Shown here piece by piece: positions 1 through 5,690 of a stretch of DNA of 36,525 bases. The first letter of the stretch is position 1; every line of letters starts with the position of its first letter. The notes beneath the pieces are model-generated. The model did not search any database, was not told where the DNA came from, and saw only the letters and a list, made by a program, of their open reading frames with translations. Source of the stretch: a virus; the IMG/VR virus record IMGVR_UViG_3300035670_000692, positions 1-36,525 of that record, one strand, 5' to 3'. The translations under genes and the position numbers were made by a program.

Positions 1-127
1 GTGTTCTTCTCCTTTAGTTTGGCTTCGATGGCACGGGCAACATCAAGCCAGCCGCCGCCCTCTAAAACGTCATCCATTACTAACATCACTTCCTCATCCG
101 TCAGCCCAACCCATTTATCACCCCACA
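1..127. repeat. Terminal direct repeat, left copy (assembly overlap)
   Basis: These 127 bases are identical to 36399-36525. The gene they lie in reads continuously across the junction to a stop codon at 36395-36397, so the contig closes into a circle. A length of exactly 127 matches a common largest assembly k-mer, which suggests a graph overlap rather than a biological terminal repeat. Confidence 0.95.
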
Positions 128-422
128 CCCCGACCTCACCAACCCTCGCCAAATCTGGCTGCTCAGCCCACTCATGTCGATATTTTGCAGTTTCATCGAC
201 ACATTCTTGCGATATGTCGATGGCGTGTACAGGTTCGGTAATAACCATCCCAGGCTTATGATCTAGTTGATCTTTAGGAAACCTGCTGGAGTCAACATAG
301 ATAGTCTTCTCTGCCGCTGCGATGGCTTGTTTTATAAAAAACTGAGCATTGTTAATTGCGTTTTCTTTGCATGGGTCTGTTTCCAAAGCCTCCAATGCTT
401 GCTTCATTGCTGAGATGCTCAT
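1..422 (-). CDS. Hypothetical protein, split by the contig ends
   Basis: The gene starts with ATG at 422 and leaves the window at base 1. On the closed circle it ends with TGA at 36397-36395, giving 141 residues. The stop overlaps the next ATG (ATGA). The first 50 residues are Ala-rich and helical and contain AEKTIYVDSSRFPKD, which resembles AEKTVLDSSYPDGDD in the gene just upstream, so the two may share a domain. The C-terminus (GGGWLDVARAIEAKLKEKNT) is of a kind I associate with small phage early proteins, and its last codons supply the Shine-Dalgarno of the following gene. Function unknown. Confidence 0.75.
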   Translation of the reverse strand, partial: MSISAMKQALEALETDPCKENAINNAQFFIKQAIAAAEKTIYVDSSRFPKDQLDHKPGMVITEPVHAIDISQECVDETAKYRHEWAEQPDLARVGEVGVWGDKWVGLTDEEVMLVMDDVLEGGGWLDVARAIEAKLKEKN

Positions 423-598
423 GCCACATTCTCCTTGGCTTCCTTCCAGTAGTCGTCACCATCAGGGTAGGATGAATCCAGTACAGTCTTCTCTGCTTCT
501 CGGATAGCAACCCGAAGGACAACCTCAGCAGTGGCGTAGCGTTCTTCTCTGACTGCCCTCAAGACAGTCTTCAGCGTAGCAAGATCATTACTGTTCAT
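419..598 (-). CDS. Small hypothetical early-type protein
   Basis: This 59-residue protein starts at the ATG at 598; an in-frame ATG at 628 lies inside the upstream gene and is less likely. An AAAGGA motif precedes the chosen start. The stop overlaps the next ATG as ATGA, implying translational coupling. The sequence is mostly helical and ends in AIREAEKTVLDSSYPDGDD plus an acidic/basic tail. This stretch resembles the N-terminal part of the next gene, suggesting a tandem duplication with divergence. No family recognised. Confidence 0.7.
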   Translation of the reverse strand: MNSNDLATLKTVLRAVREERYATAEVVLRVAIREAEKTVLDSSYPDGDDYWKEAKENVA

Positions 599-842
599 CT
601 TCTTGTCCTTTCCATTCTTGAAATACATTATACTTTTCCAGCTTGTATGTCTGAAGGAATGTATCCCATAAACTCTCGAAGCGAAGACGACAGATCCATT
701 CCAGTGCCATTAGATAATTAGCTATCTCATCCTGAGTCATTGGAGTATCACGCTCCAGTACCTGGGTATTGAGCATGGCAATCTCCTCAATGATGCCAGA
801 GAACTTGGTAATCTCTTGCTCTAAATCAAACCTATCTTTCAT
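588..842 (-). CDS. Conserved phage hypothetical protein (MKDRFDLEQ type)
   Basis: The protein has 84 residues from the ATG at 842, which follows a clear GGAG (CAGGAGACTAAC before ATG). It begins MKDRFDLEQEITKFSGII and continues with NTQVLERDTPMTQDEIANYL and a tryptophan-containing helix. I recognise this pattern from many small phage early-region proteins, but no biochemical role is known to me. It overlaps the following gene by 11 bases. Low-complexity acidic C-terminus. Confidence 0.8.
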   Translation of the reverse strand: MKDRFDLEQEITKFSGIIEEIAMLNTQVLERDTPMTQDEIANYLMALEWICRLRFESLWDTFLQTYKLEKYNVFQEWKGQEDEQ

Positions 843-843
843 G

Positions 844-1011
844 TTAGTCTCCTGATACGAAGCAGCGAAGCTGGTCAAGCTGCCTACTCATGTGGTCAAT
901 GTCAATCTCTAGACTCTCTACTACTTCTTTGAGTAGATGGATCTCTCTATCTTTCTCGTCTATGATTTCTTGGAATTGGTCTTGATGAATCCATTCTTCT
1001 TTAAAGAACAT
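844..1011 (-). CDS. Small coiled-coil hypothetical protein
   Basis: The start at 1011 is chosen because AAGGAG lies seven bases upstream; a further in-frame ATG at 1029 has no such site. The product has 55 residues. After MFFKEEWIHQDQFQ it is dominated by charged heptad-like helix (EIIDEKDREIHLLKEVVESL), so a short coiled coil is likely. The stop lies two bases before the next ATG. Function unknown. Confidence 0.65.
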   Translation of the reverse strand: MFFKEEWIHQDQFQEIIDEKDREIHLLKEVVESLEIDIDHMSRQLDQLRCFVSGD

Positions 1012-1021
1012 ACTATACTCC

Positions 1022-1264
1022 TTAACCAAACAGGTTAGTCAATTGCTCACGAAGTTTATCTTGTTCTTTCGTGTGCTCGATGGGGAACTTCTCACCTGCA
1101 ATAATAACATACTCGATGTCATGAGAGTAGACACTACCAATCTCAGTCTCGAAACCATACACACGAGCAAGTCGGGTATTGCCTTTCATGTTGTCCATGA
1201 TATCAGCTTCCCAACCATTTGTCAATACCACACGAGCACCACGCTTCAGATCATTTGTTTTCAT
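1022..1264 (-). CDS. Conserved phage hypothetical protein (MKTNDLKRG type)
   Basis: The ATG at 1264 follows TAAGGATTGAA. The 80-residue product is predicted to be mainly beta: basic N-terminus MKTNDLKRGARVVL, then NGWEADIMDNMKGNTRLARV and VYGFETEIGSVYSHDIEYV. The pattern KxGxRVxLxNGWEAxIxDNxKGNTRxAxVYG recurs in phage early regions as I know them, and it resembles a small SH3-like fold, which is inference. A possible internal leftward promoter lies at 1197-1225. Confidence 0.8.
   Translation of the reverse strand: MKTNDLKRGARVVLTNGWEADIMDNMKGNTRLARVYGFETEIGSVYSHDIEYVIIAGEKFPIEHTKEQDKLREQLTNLFG
1197..1225 (-). promoter_or_regulatory. Possible internal sigma70-like promoter
   Basis: On the minus strand TTGACA (1225-1220), a 17-base spacer ending TGA, and TATCAT (1202-1197) fit the extended -10 pattern used elsewhere in this genome. 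It lies inside a coding sequence whose codons may explain it by chance. Confidence 0.3.
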
Positions 1265-1272
1265 TTCAATCC

Positions 1273-1428
1273 TTACAGTTTAAATTCAATCATCAGACGA
1301 TCAATAAACTCCTCAACATAGCCCCAGTCTGTGAATACCACATGCCCGAAGTCATCTGTGTATGTACAATAGGCGATTAAGTTCTTGATCTTTTCTTTGA
1401 TTACTTCCTGCTCTTCACTCAGCTTCAT
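1273..1428 (-). CDS. Small acidic hypothetical protein (51 aa)
   Basis: An intact 52-codon frame runs from the ATG at 1428 to TAA at 1275-1273. The product begins MKLSEEQEVIKEKIKNLIAY, contains DWGYVEEFIDRL and ends in FKL. It overlaps the upstream gene by 14 bases and stops eight bases before the next gene's start. Tight packing between two confident genes on the same strand supports it. No family recognised. Confidence 0.6.
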   Translation of the reverse strand: MKLSEEQEVIKEKIKNLIAYCTYTDDFGHVVFTDWGYVEEFIDRLMIEFKL

Positions 1429-1546
1429 CTTCTTGCACCTCTTCTATATCAACTCTGAGTACACGAATACCCTCACCCACTTCTACTACTTCATACTCAA
1501 AACCTGCTTTGTCCAACAGAAAATACAATTCAAACGGAGTCTTCAT
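1415..1546 (-). CDS. Small acidic hypothetical protein (43 aa)
   Basis: The frame runs from ATG at 1546 (overlapping the upstream stop as ATGA) to TGA at 1417-1415. The product starts MKTPFELYFLLDKAGFEYEV and ends in a strongly acidic tail (EEVQEDEAE). It looks like a minimal alpha/beta protein. The coupling to the upstream gene and the exact tiling of this arm support it. Function unknown. Confidence 0.6.
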   Translation of the reverse strand: MKTPFELYFLLDKAGFEYEVVEVGEGIRVLRVDIEEVQEDEAE

Positions 1547-1785
1547 GCTACGCATTCCTCTAGATAGTTATCTATTACCACCTCTGCATCAGTCTCAATC
1601 CAGACATGAGCACCACAAGACAGTGGCTTATCTGGAGAATACACTACACGAGATGGACCCTTGATGTCAACAGTGTGTGCATAGATATTACTCTTGTAAG
1701 TCTTCACTGTCAAGACAGGATCATGCTTATTATGGGCACGATTAGACTTAATAACATGCTGGTTCACATGGATGATAGTCTTCAT
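1543..1785 (-). CDS. Conserved phage hypothetical protein (PLSCGAHVWIET type)
   Basis: The ATG at 1785 follows TAGGATAATC. The 80-residue protein carries KTIIHVNQHVIKSN, PVLTVKTYKSNIYAHTV, GPSRVVYSPDKPLSCGAHVW and a final DNYLEE. The pattern of a short beta-rich protein ending in a CGAxVWIET motif is one I have seen in phage early regions; role unknown. The codons for DNYL contain one exact copy of the dispersed 14-mer (1561-1574). Confidence 0.8.
   Translation of the reverse strand: MKTIIHVNQHVIKSNRAHNKHDPVLTVKTYKSNIYAHTVDIKGPSRVVYSPDKPLSCGAHVWIETDAEVVIDNYLEECVA
1561..1574. repeat. Dispersed 14-mer, exact copy
   Basis: The plus strand reads TAGATAGTTATCTA, the reverse complement of TAGATAACTATCTA. 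It lies in the 3' end of a leftward gene. Confidence 0.7.
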
Positions 1786-1787
1786 GA

Positions 1788-1865
1788 TTATCCTATAGAT
1801 GAGACAACGATTATAATATACACGATGGTTACAGGGATTACAATACCTAATGCAAATTTAATCAT
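1788..1865 (-). CDS. Putative 25-residue single-span membrane peptide
   Basis: This micro-gene starts with ATG at 1865, overlapping the TGA of the upstream Gp88-like gene (ATGA), with AAAGG just upstream. It ends with TAA at 1790-1788, immediately before the Shine-Dalgarno of the next gene. The peptide MIKFALGIVIPVTIVYIIIV plus VSSIG is almost wholly hydrophobic, as for one transmembrane helix. It fills a gap that would otherwise be non-coding. Too short for certainty. Confidence 0.45.
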   Translation of the reverse strand: MIKFALGIVIPVTIVYIIIVVSSIG

Positions 1866-2494
1866 GCTGCCTTTACAATCTTAATTACTTTAGCCAATGA
1901 CCTGCCATGGTAAGGGTATGCTATGGTCTTGATAGACTTATCCCAGCAAGCCCTACAATCGAGGCACTTACCGCCCTGCTTGTATGCGATGCACTCATAC
2001 CCTACCCCAGCCCCTGCCATGGGCACTATGGTGCTGTTAGGTACCTCCACGGGCAAGACTTCACCAGTGACACTATCAGATGACAGACGCACACAAACAT
2101 TATCTAATTGCATCATGTCAAACAAGACTGGCTTAAACTTCTCAAACTTGTGCATTCGAGTAGGTAACCAATGCTTAACATGTGGAGTGCCACGCATCAC
2201 TTCTAGAATCTTCTCAGCCAGTGACAATGAATACATGTCTCCACTATCAAACCATCTAAAGTGTGTCTGTTTAGATAGTTTATCTATCATGCGAGACACC
2301 CAATCATCTGCCTGCCAATCATCTTTGTTGCGAGCACGAAGAGACTTGACATCAGGCATATTGTACAGCCCAGTCCTGGCATAGCAGAACTTACAGGCAT
2401 CCACTACCACACCATCAGACACACTGCCTGGGCAGGTCTCGAATGCCTGCAATGACCATGACAGACATCCTAGTTTACTGGTTTTAGATAACAT
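1862..2494 (-). CDS. Gp88-like Cys-rich protein
   Basis: The start at 2494 (MLSKTSKLGCLSWSLQAF) follows AAGGAAACTTCTA. The product has 210 residues. It has the hallmarks I associate with the phage gene product 88 family: LSKTSKLG near the start, then TCPG with a downstream CKFCYARTG, a middle FRWFDSGD stretch, and a C-terminal cysteine cluster (CIAYKQGGKCLDCRACW). The spaced cysteines suggest a metal or Fe-S site, which is inference. Biochemical role unknown. It sits at the head of the early-type cluster, so a host-takeover role is possible. Confidence 0.75.
   Translation of the reverse strand: MLSKTSKLGCLSWSLQAFETCPGSVSDGVVVDACKFCYARTGLYNMPDVKSLRARNKDDWQADDWVSRMIDKLSKQTHFRWFDSGDMYSLSLAEKILEVMRGTPHVKHWLPTRMHKFEKFKPVLFDMMQLDNVCVRLSSDSVTGEVLPVEVPNSTIVPMAGAGVGYECIAYKQGGKCLDCRACWDKSIKTIAYPYHGRSLAKVIKIVKAA
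2272..2286. repeat. Dispersed 14-mer variant with one inserted base
   Basis: The plus strand reads TAGATAGTTTATCTA, the dispersed motif with one extra T in its centre. It lies inside the Gp88-like gene. Confidence 0.5.
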
Positions 2495-2663
2495 TAGAAG
2501 TTTCCTTGTATTGTTTTCTTTTGTTCCATATCTGGACAGCACAAGAATAACAATTACGACAACCACAAATTTTAGCCACTAAAAGATAATGATCTTTATC
2601 CCATCTATCATCTTTAGAATCTTTATTCTCTATTTGATCTAAAGCCATGTCTAAATAACTCAT
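2484..2663 (-). CDS. Small Cys-rich hypothetical protein
   Basis: The ATG at 2663 follows TTGGGGATTATC. The 59-residue product (MSYLDMALDQIENK...) carries CGCRNCYSC near its middle, suggesting a small zinc- or metal-binding site. The frame extends upstream to 2831, but that stretch crosses a terminator and a promoter, so the hydrophobic extension is not believed. It overlaps the Gp88-like gene by 11 bases and is the first gene after the leftward promoter. Confidence 0.65.
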   Translation of the reverse strand: MSYLDMALDQIENKDSKDDRWDKDHYLLVAKICGCRNCYSCAVQIWNKRKQYKETSNVI

Positions 2664-2718
2664 GATAATCCCCAATAGATAATTAACTAAAACAAACACA
2701 AACAAACACAATAACAAC

Positions 2719-2746
2719 ACTATAACACAAACAAACAATTTGTCAA
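2719..2746 (-). promoter_or_regulatory. Strong leftward sigma70-like promoter
   Basis: Minus strand TTGACA (2746-2741), a 16-base spacer ending TGT, and TATAGT (2724-2719). It lies between the terminator at 2761-2784 and the gene starting at 2663, leaving a leader of about 50 bases rich in TTGTTTG repeats. It likely drives the leftward early-type cluster. Confidence 0.75.
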
Positions 2747-2760
2747 GCATAATGACCCTA

Positions 2761-2784
2761 CAAAAGAAAGGGGATTTCTCCCCT
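2761..2784 (-). terminator. Rho-independent terminator with GAAA loop
   Basis: On the minus strand AGGGGA-GAAA-TCCCCT (2784-2769) is followed by TTCTTTTG. It lies seven bases beyond the TAA of the 169-residue gene and just before the next promoter. Confidence 0.8.
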
Positions 2785-2790
2785 CCCTTC

Positions 2791-3300
2791 TTAGATGGTA
2801 GCTGGCTCCATGGCTGGCTCGAGGATCTCATCAGAGATGACTAGGACTCTCTGCGCCTGCTCTGCCATGCCATGCGCCTGGAGGTGCTGGGCAAGTCTAT
2901 CCAATTCTGCAGAGATGTCGCCTAAGCTTAGAAGCTTTTCCTGCTTGGTCTCTGACTCTGATTCAGTCTCTGCCTCTGCCTTTGTCGCCTTATCGAACGA
3001 ACGAGCATGCTTGGCAAGTAATTGAACCGATTTAGTCTCATGCTCCAGTACTGACATTTTCTTGTCGTGATCTTTCCAAGTCTTTAGAATAGCCTTAACC
3101 CTTGACCTGTAATTCTTGGCTTCTTTCTCAGTTTCACCATATGACATTAAAGCCAGTAGGTAACTATCTAGAAACTCTTCTACTTGTCCATCTGAGGTTA
3201 CTGATCTAAGACAATCCTTGATAATTGCAACAGACTCTTTACCATTGTTAACTTCTAACTGGGCGAGATTGTCAGCCCTGAGTGCAAAATCGTATGACAT
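2791..3300 (-). CDS. Hypothetical protein, first gene of leftward unit
   Basis: The start at 3300 (MSYDFALRADNLAQLEVNNG) is chosen because AGGGGTTTATC lies directly upstream; an in-frame upstream extension lacks such a site. The product has 169 residues, mainly helical and charged, with a low-complexity run of EAETESESETKQE around residue 110 and a C-terminal helix (AELDRLAQHLQAHG). It has its own terminator, so it is transcribed separately from the rest of the arm. It faces the control region, as first-expressed phage genes often do. No family recognised. Confidence 0.75.
   Translation of the reverse strand: MSYDFALRADNLAQLEVNNGKESVAIIKDCLRSVTSDGQVEEFLDSYLLALMSYGETEKEAKNYRSRVKAILKTWKDHDKKMSVLEHETKSVQLLAKHARSFDKATKAEAETESESETKQEKLLSLGDISAELDRLAQHLQAHGMAEQAQRVLVISDEILEPAMEPATI
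3157..3170. repeat. Dispersed 14-mer, one mismatch
   Basis: The plus strand reads TAGGTAACTATCTA, identical to the copy at 3380-3393 and one base from TAGATAACTATCTA. It is inside the 169-residue gene. Confidence 0.6.
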
Positions 3301-3379
3301 GATAAACCCCTTAGTTAAGTTAATGAAACCACACCTACAGATTACCACACACTGCCTTGTTGTCTACTAGGGAAAACCC

Positions 3380-3393
3380 TAGGTAACTATCTA
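3380..3393. repeat. Dispersed 14-mer, one mismatch, in control region
   Basis: The plus strand reads TAGGTAACTATCTA. It overlaps the right arm of the CTAGGG-AAAA-CCCTAG hairpin (3367-3382) in the leader of the first leftward gene, a plausible operator position. Confidence 0.6.
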
Positions 3394-3432
3394 CTATTGT
3401 TTCGAGTGACTGTTGCGTCTCTCGATGACTGC

Positions 3433-3461
3433 AGTGTCTCAGACCCTTAAGGCATTGTCAA
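3433..3461 (-). promoter_or_regulatory. Possible leftward promoter for the first leftward gene
   Basis: Minus strand TTGACA (3461-3456), a 17-base spacer ending TGA, then GACACT (3438-3433). The -35 and the TGn are good but the -10 matches only three of six. A GTTATT/AATAAC inverted repeat flanks the -35. Confidence 0.3.
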
Positions 3462-3599
3462 CAGTTATTTTCAATAACCTACAAAGTTTGGGGTTATTGC
3501 TTGAGTCTCTATATATAAATAATAGATAGCACAGACCATGCGCACTGTAGTGGTGCACCTCAGCCTCATTCCCTAGTCTCTGTAGTGTCTTTACAGTCT

Positions 3600-3615
3600 T
3601 GGCATGATTCTTGCA
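3600..3615 (+). promoter_or_regulatory. Sigma54-type -24/-12 promoter-like site
   Basis: TGGCATGATTCTTGCA has GG and GC separated by exactly ten bases and one mismatch from TGGCACGnnnnTTGCA. An inverted repeat CTGTA/TACAG (3580-3596) lies just upstream. It points to the structural operon. Confidence 0.35.
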
Positions 3616-3846
3616 TGATCTAGATAGACGGGGGAGTACTATGCAGTCTGGTCAATAGTAATAAGGCACTTAACAGCTACAAAAAAGAGGTAAAATAGAC
3701 TAATTAGGGACAGAACAAAGACTGTATAATATATAAAAAAGTATAATGATATCAATGCAGAGGATATTGTGCACTGCACAGCAGGAATAAAGTAGAAACA
3801 GTAGAGTCTGTGCACTACGAAGTAGCAACTATTTATCACAAAGTAC

Positions 3847-3875
3847 TTGACTTTTCTTAAAAAATATGCTATAAT
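3847..3875 (+). promoter_or_regulatory. Strong rightward sigma70-like promoter for the structural operon
   Basis: TTGACT (3847-3852), a 17-base spacer ending TGC, and TATAAT (3870-3875). The transcript would start near 3882 and carry an AT-rich leader of about 108 bases containing CTATGCAG/CTGCATAG (3896-3903, 3947-3954) before the terminase genes. Confidence 0.8.
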
Positions 3876-3989
3876 AAAAGGCATGTTAAAGATAACTATG
3901 CAGATCTAAGTACCCTAATTATAATTATTAATTATCCGACTTTAAACTGCATAGATACTTAGAATACTAAGAAATGGAGAAACACTTAA

Positions 3990-4436
3990 GTGTCCATAGA
4001 TATAAAAACAGAAGTTATTCAGGATGTTTTGTCACCCCCTACAGAGAAGGCAGTCTCTGTAGTAAAGAGAAAGGGTGGTCGTCCGAAGAAGTCTGCCATC
4101 GAAGCCAAGAAGAAGAGGGATGGTCGTGGTCGTCCTCCTGGCGAGGCAGCAAGAATAAAAGAATTCCATGCTCGTCTGTTGGCAACAACAGGTGAAAAGG
4201 TTATTGAAACCATCATCAGAAAAGCTTTGAGTGATGATGACAAGGATCAAGTGGCTTGTCTTAAGATGTGTGTCGATAGATTATTACCTATCAGTTATTT
4301 TGAAAAGGAAAAGCAATCAGGTCGAAATGCAATCAATATAACCATCAGTGGTATCGGAGGTTCTACGGAGATAGAGTCCGTAGATACGAACGAAGAGTAT
4401 GAGGACATCGAAGATGCCCAGTTTAGAGAAGACTAA
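3990..4436 (+). CDS. Putative terminase small subunit
   Basis: The gene starts with GTG at 3990, preceded by GGAG 11 bases upstream, and overlaps the large terminase start by one base. The 148-residue product has two AT-hook-like basic patches, KGGRPKKS and GRGRPPG, at about residues 28-55, suited to DNA binding, followed by a helical segment (EKVIETIIRKALSDDDKDQ). The position immediately upstream of the large terminase and the DNA-binding character support recognition of the packaging substrate; the sequence alone does not prove the family. Confidence 0.6.
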   Translation: MSIDIKTEVIQDVLSPPTEKAVSVVKRKGGRPKKSAIEAKKKRDGRGRPPGEAARIKEFHARLLATTGEKVIETIIRKALSDDDKDQVACLKMCVDRLLPISYFEKEKQSGRNAINITISGIGGSTEIESVDTNEEYEDIEDAQFRED

Positions 4437-5689
4437 TGGACTTAGCGATTAAACTACTACCCTGGCAGCAAGAGGTCTGGAATGACCCCACAAGGTTTAA
4501 GGTGATTGCTGCAGGTCGTAGGACAGGTAAGTCTAGGATGGCAGCATGGGCTTTGATTGTGGAGGCACTACAAGCTGACAAGGGTCATGTCTGGTATGTG
4601 GCTCCCACCCAGCAGCAGGCTAGGGATATTATGTGGCAGCAGTTGCTTGAACTTGCTCACCCTATCATTGCTGGTAGTCATGTGAACAATATGCAGATCA
4701 AGTTGGTCAATGGTTCAACCATCTCTCTTAAGGGAGCAGATAGACCAGAGACCATGCGAGGGGTGGCACTAAAGTTTCTGGTGTTGGACGAGTATGCTGA
4801 CATCAAGCCACAGGTATTCGAGCAGATCCTGAGACCAGCACTAGCTGACTTAAAAGGTAAAGCAATATTTATTGGAACACCTAAAGGTCGTAATCATTTC
4901 TACGACTTGTACAAGATGGGTCTTAAGGAAGAGAAGGATTGGAAGGCTTGGCATTTTACCTCGCTGGACAATCCTCTCTTAGATCCAGAAGAGATTGAGA
5001 TTGCCAAGTCCTCGATGTCTACCTTTGCTTTCAGGCAAGAGTTCATGGCAAGCTTTGAGGCACCACAGTCCGATCTGTTCAAAGAAGAATGGATTGAGAT
5101 CAGGGACAAGGATGACGAACCTGATGATGGTTCCTACTTCATTGGTGTTGACTTGGCTGGCTTTGAGAATGTAGCTGCATCAGAAGAGAATAAGAAGAAG
5201 CACCTCGATAGAACCGCTATAGCAGTCGTAAGGGTACACCAGGGCGGTTGGTGGGTGGACAAGGTAGAGTATGGTCGGTGGGACATCAAGGAGACCGCTG
5301 AGAGGATTCTGAAGCTTTGTAAGGTATATGATGTCTCGATTGTTGGGATTGAGAAGGGAACACTGAAGAGAGCAATCCTACCATACATGCAGGAGATGAT
5401 GAGGACAAAGAACATCTTTCCTCGGATTGAAGAAGTGGTACTCGGTAACAAAAGTAAAGTAGATAAGATCATTGGTAGCTTGCAGGGTAGGTTCGAGCAC
5501 AAGCAGATTGTTCTAAGAGAAGCAGAGTGGAATAAAGACTTCAAGGACGAACTGCTTAACTTTCCTACCAGGGGCGTACACGATGACATGATTGACGCTG
5601 TAAGTCTGATTACTCATATATCCACCACTCCCTTCGAGATGGATTACGATGATGAGTATGAACCTATGGACGCTATCTCGGGATACTAA
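4436..5689 (+). CDS. terL: Terminase large subunit
   Basis: This 417-residue packaging motor combines an ATPase and a headful or end-generating nuclease. The ATPase shows Walker A GRRTGKS (residues 27-33), Walker B FLVLDEYAD (about 112-120) and motif III FIGTPKG (about 144). The nuclease domain shows FIGVDLAG (about 235) and HDDMIDA (about 382), the acidic residues of an RNase H-like fold. Length and domain order are normal for the family. It acts at the portal during DNA packaging. It is followed one base later by the next gene. Confidence 0.95.
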   Translation: MDLAIKLLPWQQEVWNDPTRFKVIAAGRRTGKSRMAAWALIVEALQADKGHVWYVAPTQQQARDIMWQQLLELAHPIIAGSHVNNMQIKLVNGSTISLKGADRPETMRGVALKFLVLDEYADIKPQVFEQILRPALADLKGKAIFIGTPKGRNHFYDLYKMGLKEEKDWKAWHFTSLDNPLLDPEEIEIAKSSMSTFAFRQEFMASFEAPQSDLFKEEWIEIRDKDDEPDDGSYFIGVDLAGFENVAASEENKKKHLDRTAIAVVRVHQGGWWVDKVEYGRWDIKETAERILKLCKVYDVSIVGIEKGTLKRAILPYMQEMMRTKNIFPRIEEVVLGNKSKVDKIIGSLQGRFEHKQIVLREAEWNKDFKDELLNFPTRGVHDDMIDAVSLITHISTTPFEMDYDDEYEPMDAISGY

Positions 5690-5690
5690 T

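Larger units (their letters stand above)
3301..3989. promoter_or_regulatory. Divergent control region between the two transcription units
   Basis: About 690 bases without a convincing gene separate the leftward and rightward units. It holds an inverted repeat CTAGGG-AAAA-CCCTAG (3367-3382), an imperfect direct repeat TGACTGnnGnGTCTC (3407-3421 and 3426-3440), GTTATT/AATAAC near a possible leftward promoter, CACT-gt-AGTG (3543-3552), three GTGCAC palindromes (3553, 3769, 3810), a sigma54-like site (3600-3615), AT-rich runs, and the strong rightward promoter at 3847-3875. This is where regulator binding, and possibly the replication origin, would be expected. Confidence 0.6.

Noticed and set aside
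1-127. A true phage direct terminal repeat
   Set aside because: The length of exactly 127 bases and the continuity of a gene across the junction fit an assembly overlap better; only read data could show real ends.
1923-2384. Plus-strand frame of 153 codons opposite the Gp88-like gene
   Set aside because: Shadow of a gene with family motifs; no supporting context on this strand.
2664-2831. Upstream extension of the small Cys-rich gene with a hydrophobic N-terminus
   Set aside because: It would run through a terminator hairpin and the TTGACA/TATAGT promoter; the GGGG site before 2663 marks a better start.
3639-3884. An 81-codon minus-strand hydrophobic frame in the control region
   Set aside because: It spans the strong rightward promoter, lacks a Shine-Dalgarno and is rich in Phe/Tyr/Ile as expected from AT-rich non-coding DNA.
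3349-3980. tRNA or other structured RNA gene in the control region
   Set aside because: I found no cloverleaf with a TTC-type T-loop or CCA end; only short palindromes and AT-rich runs.
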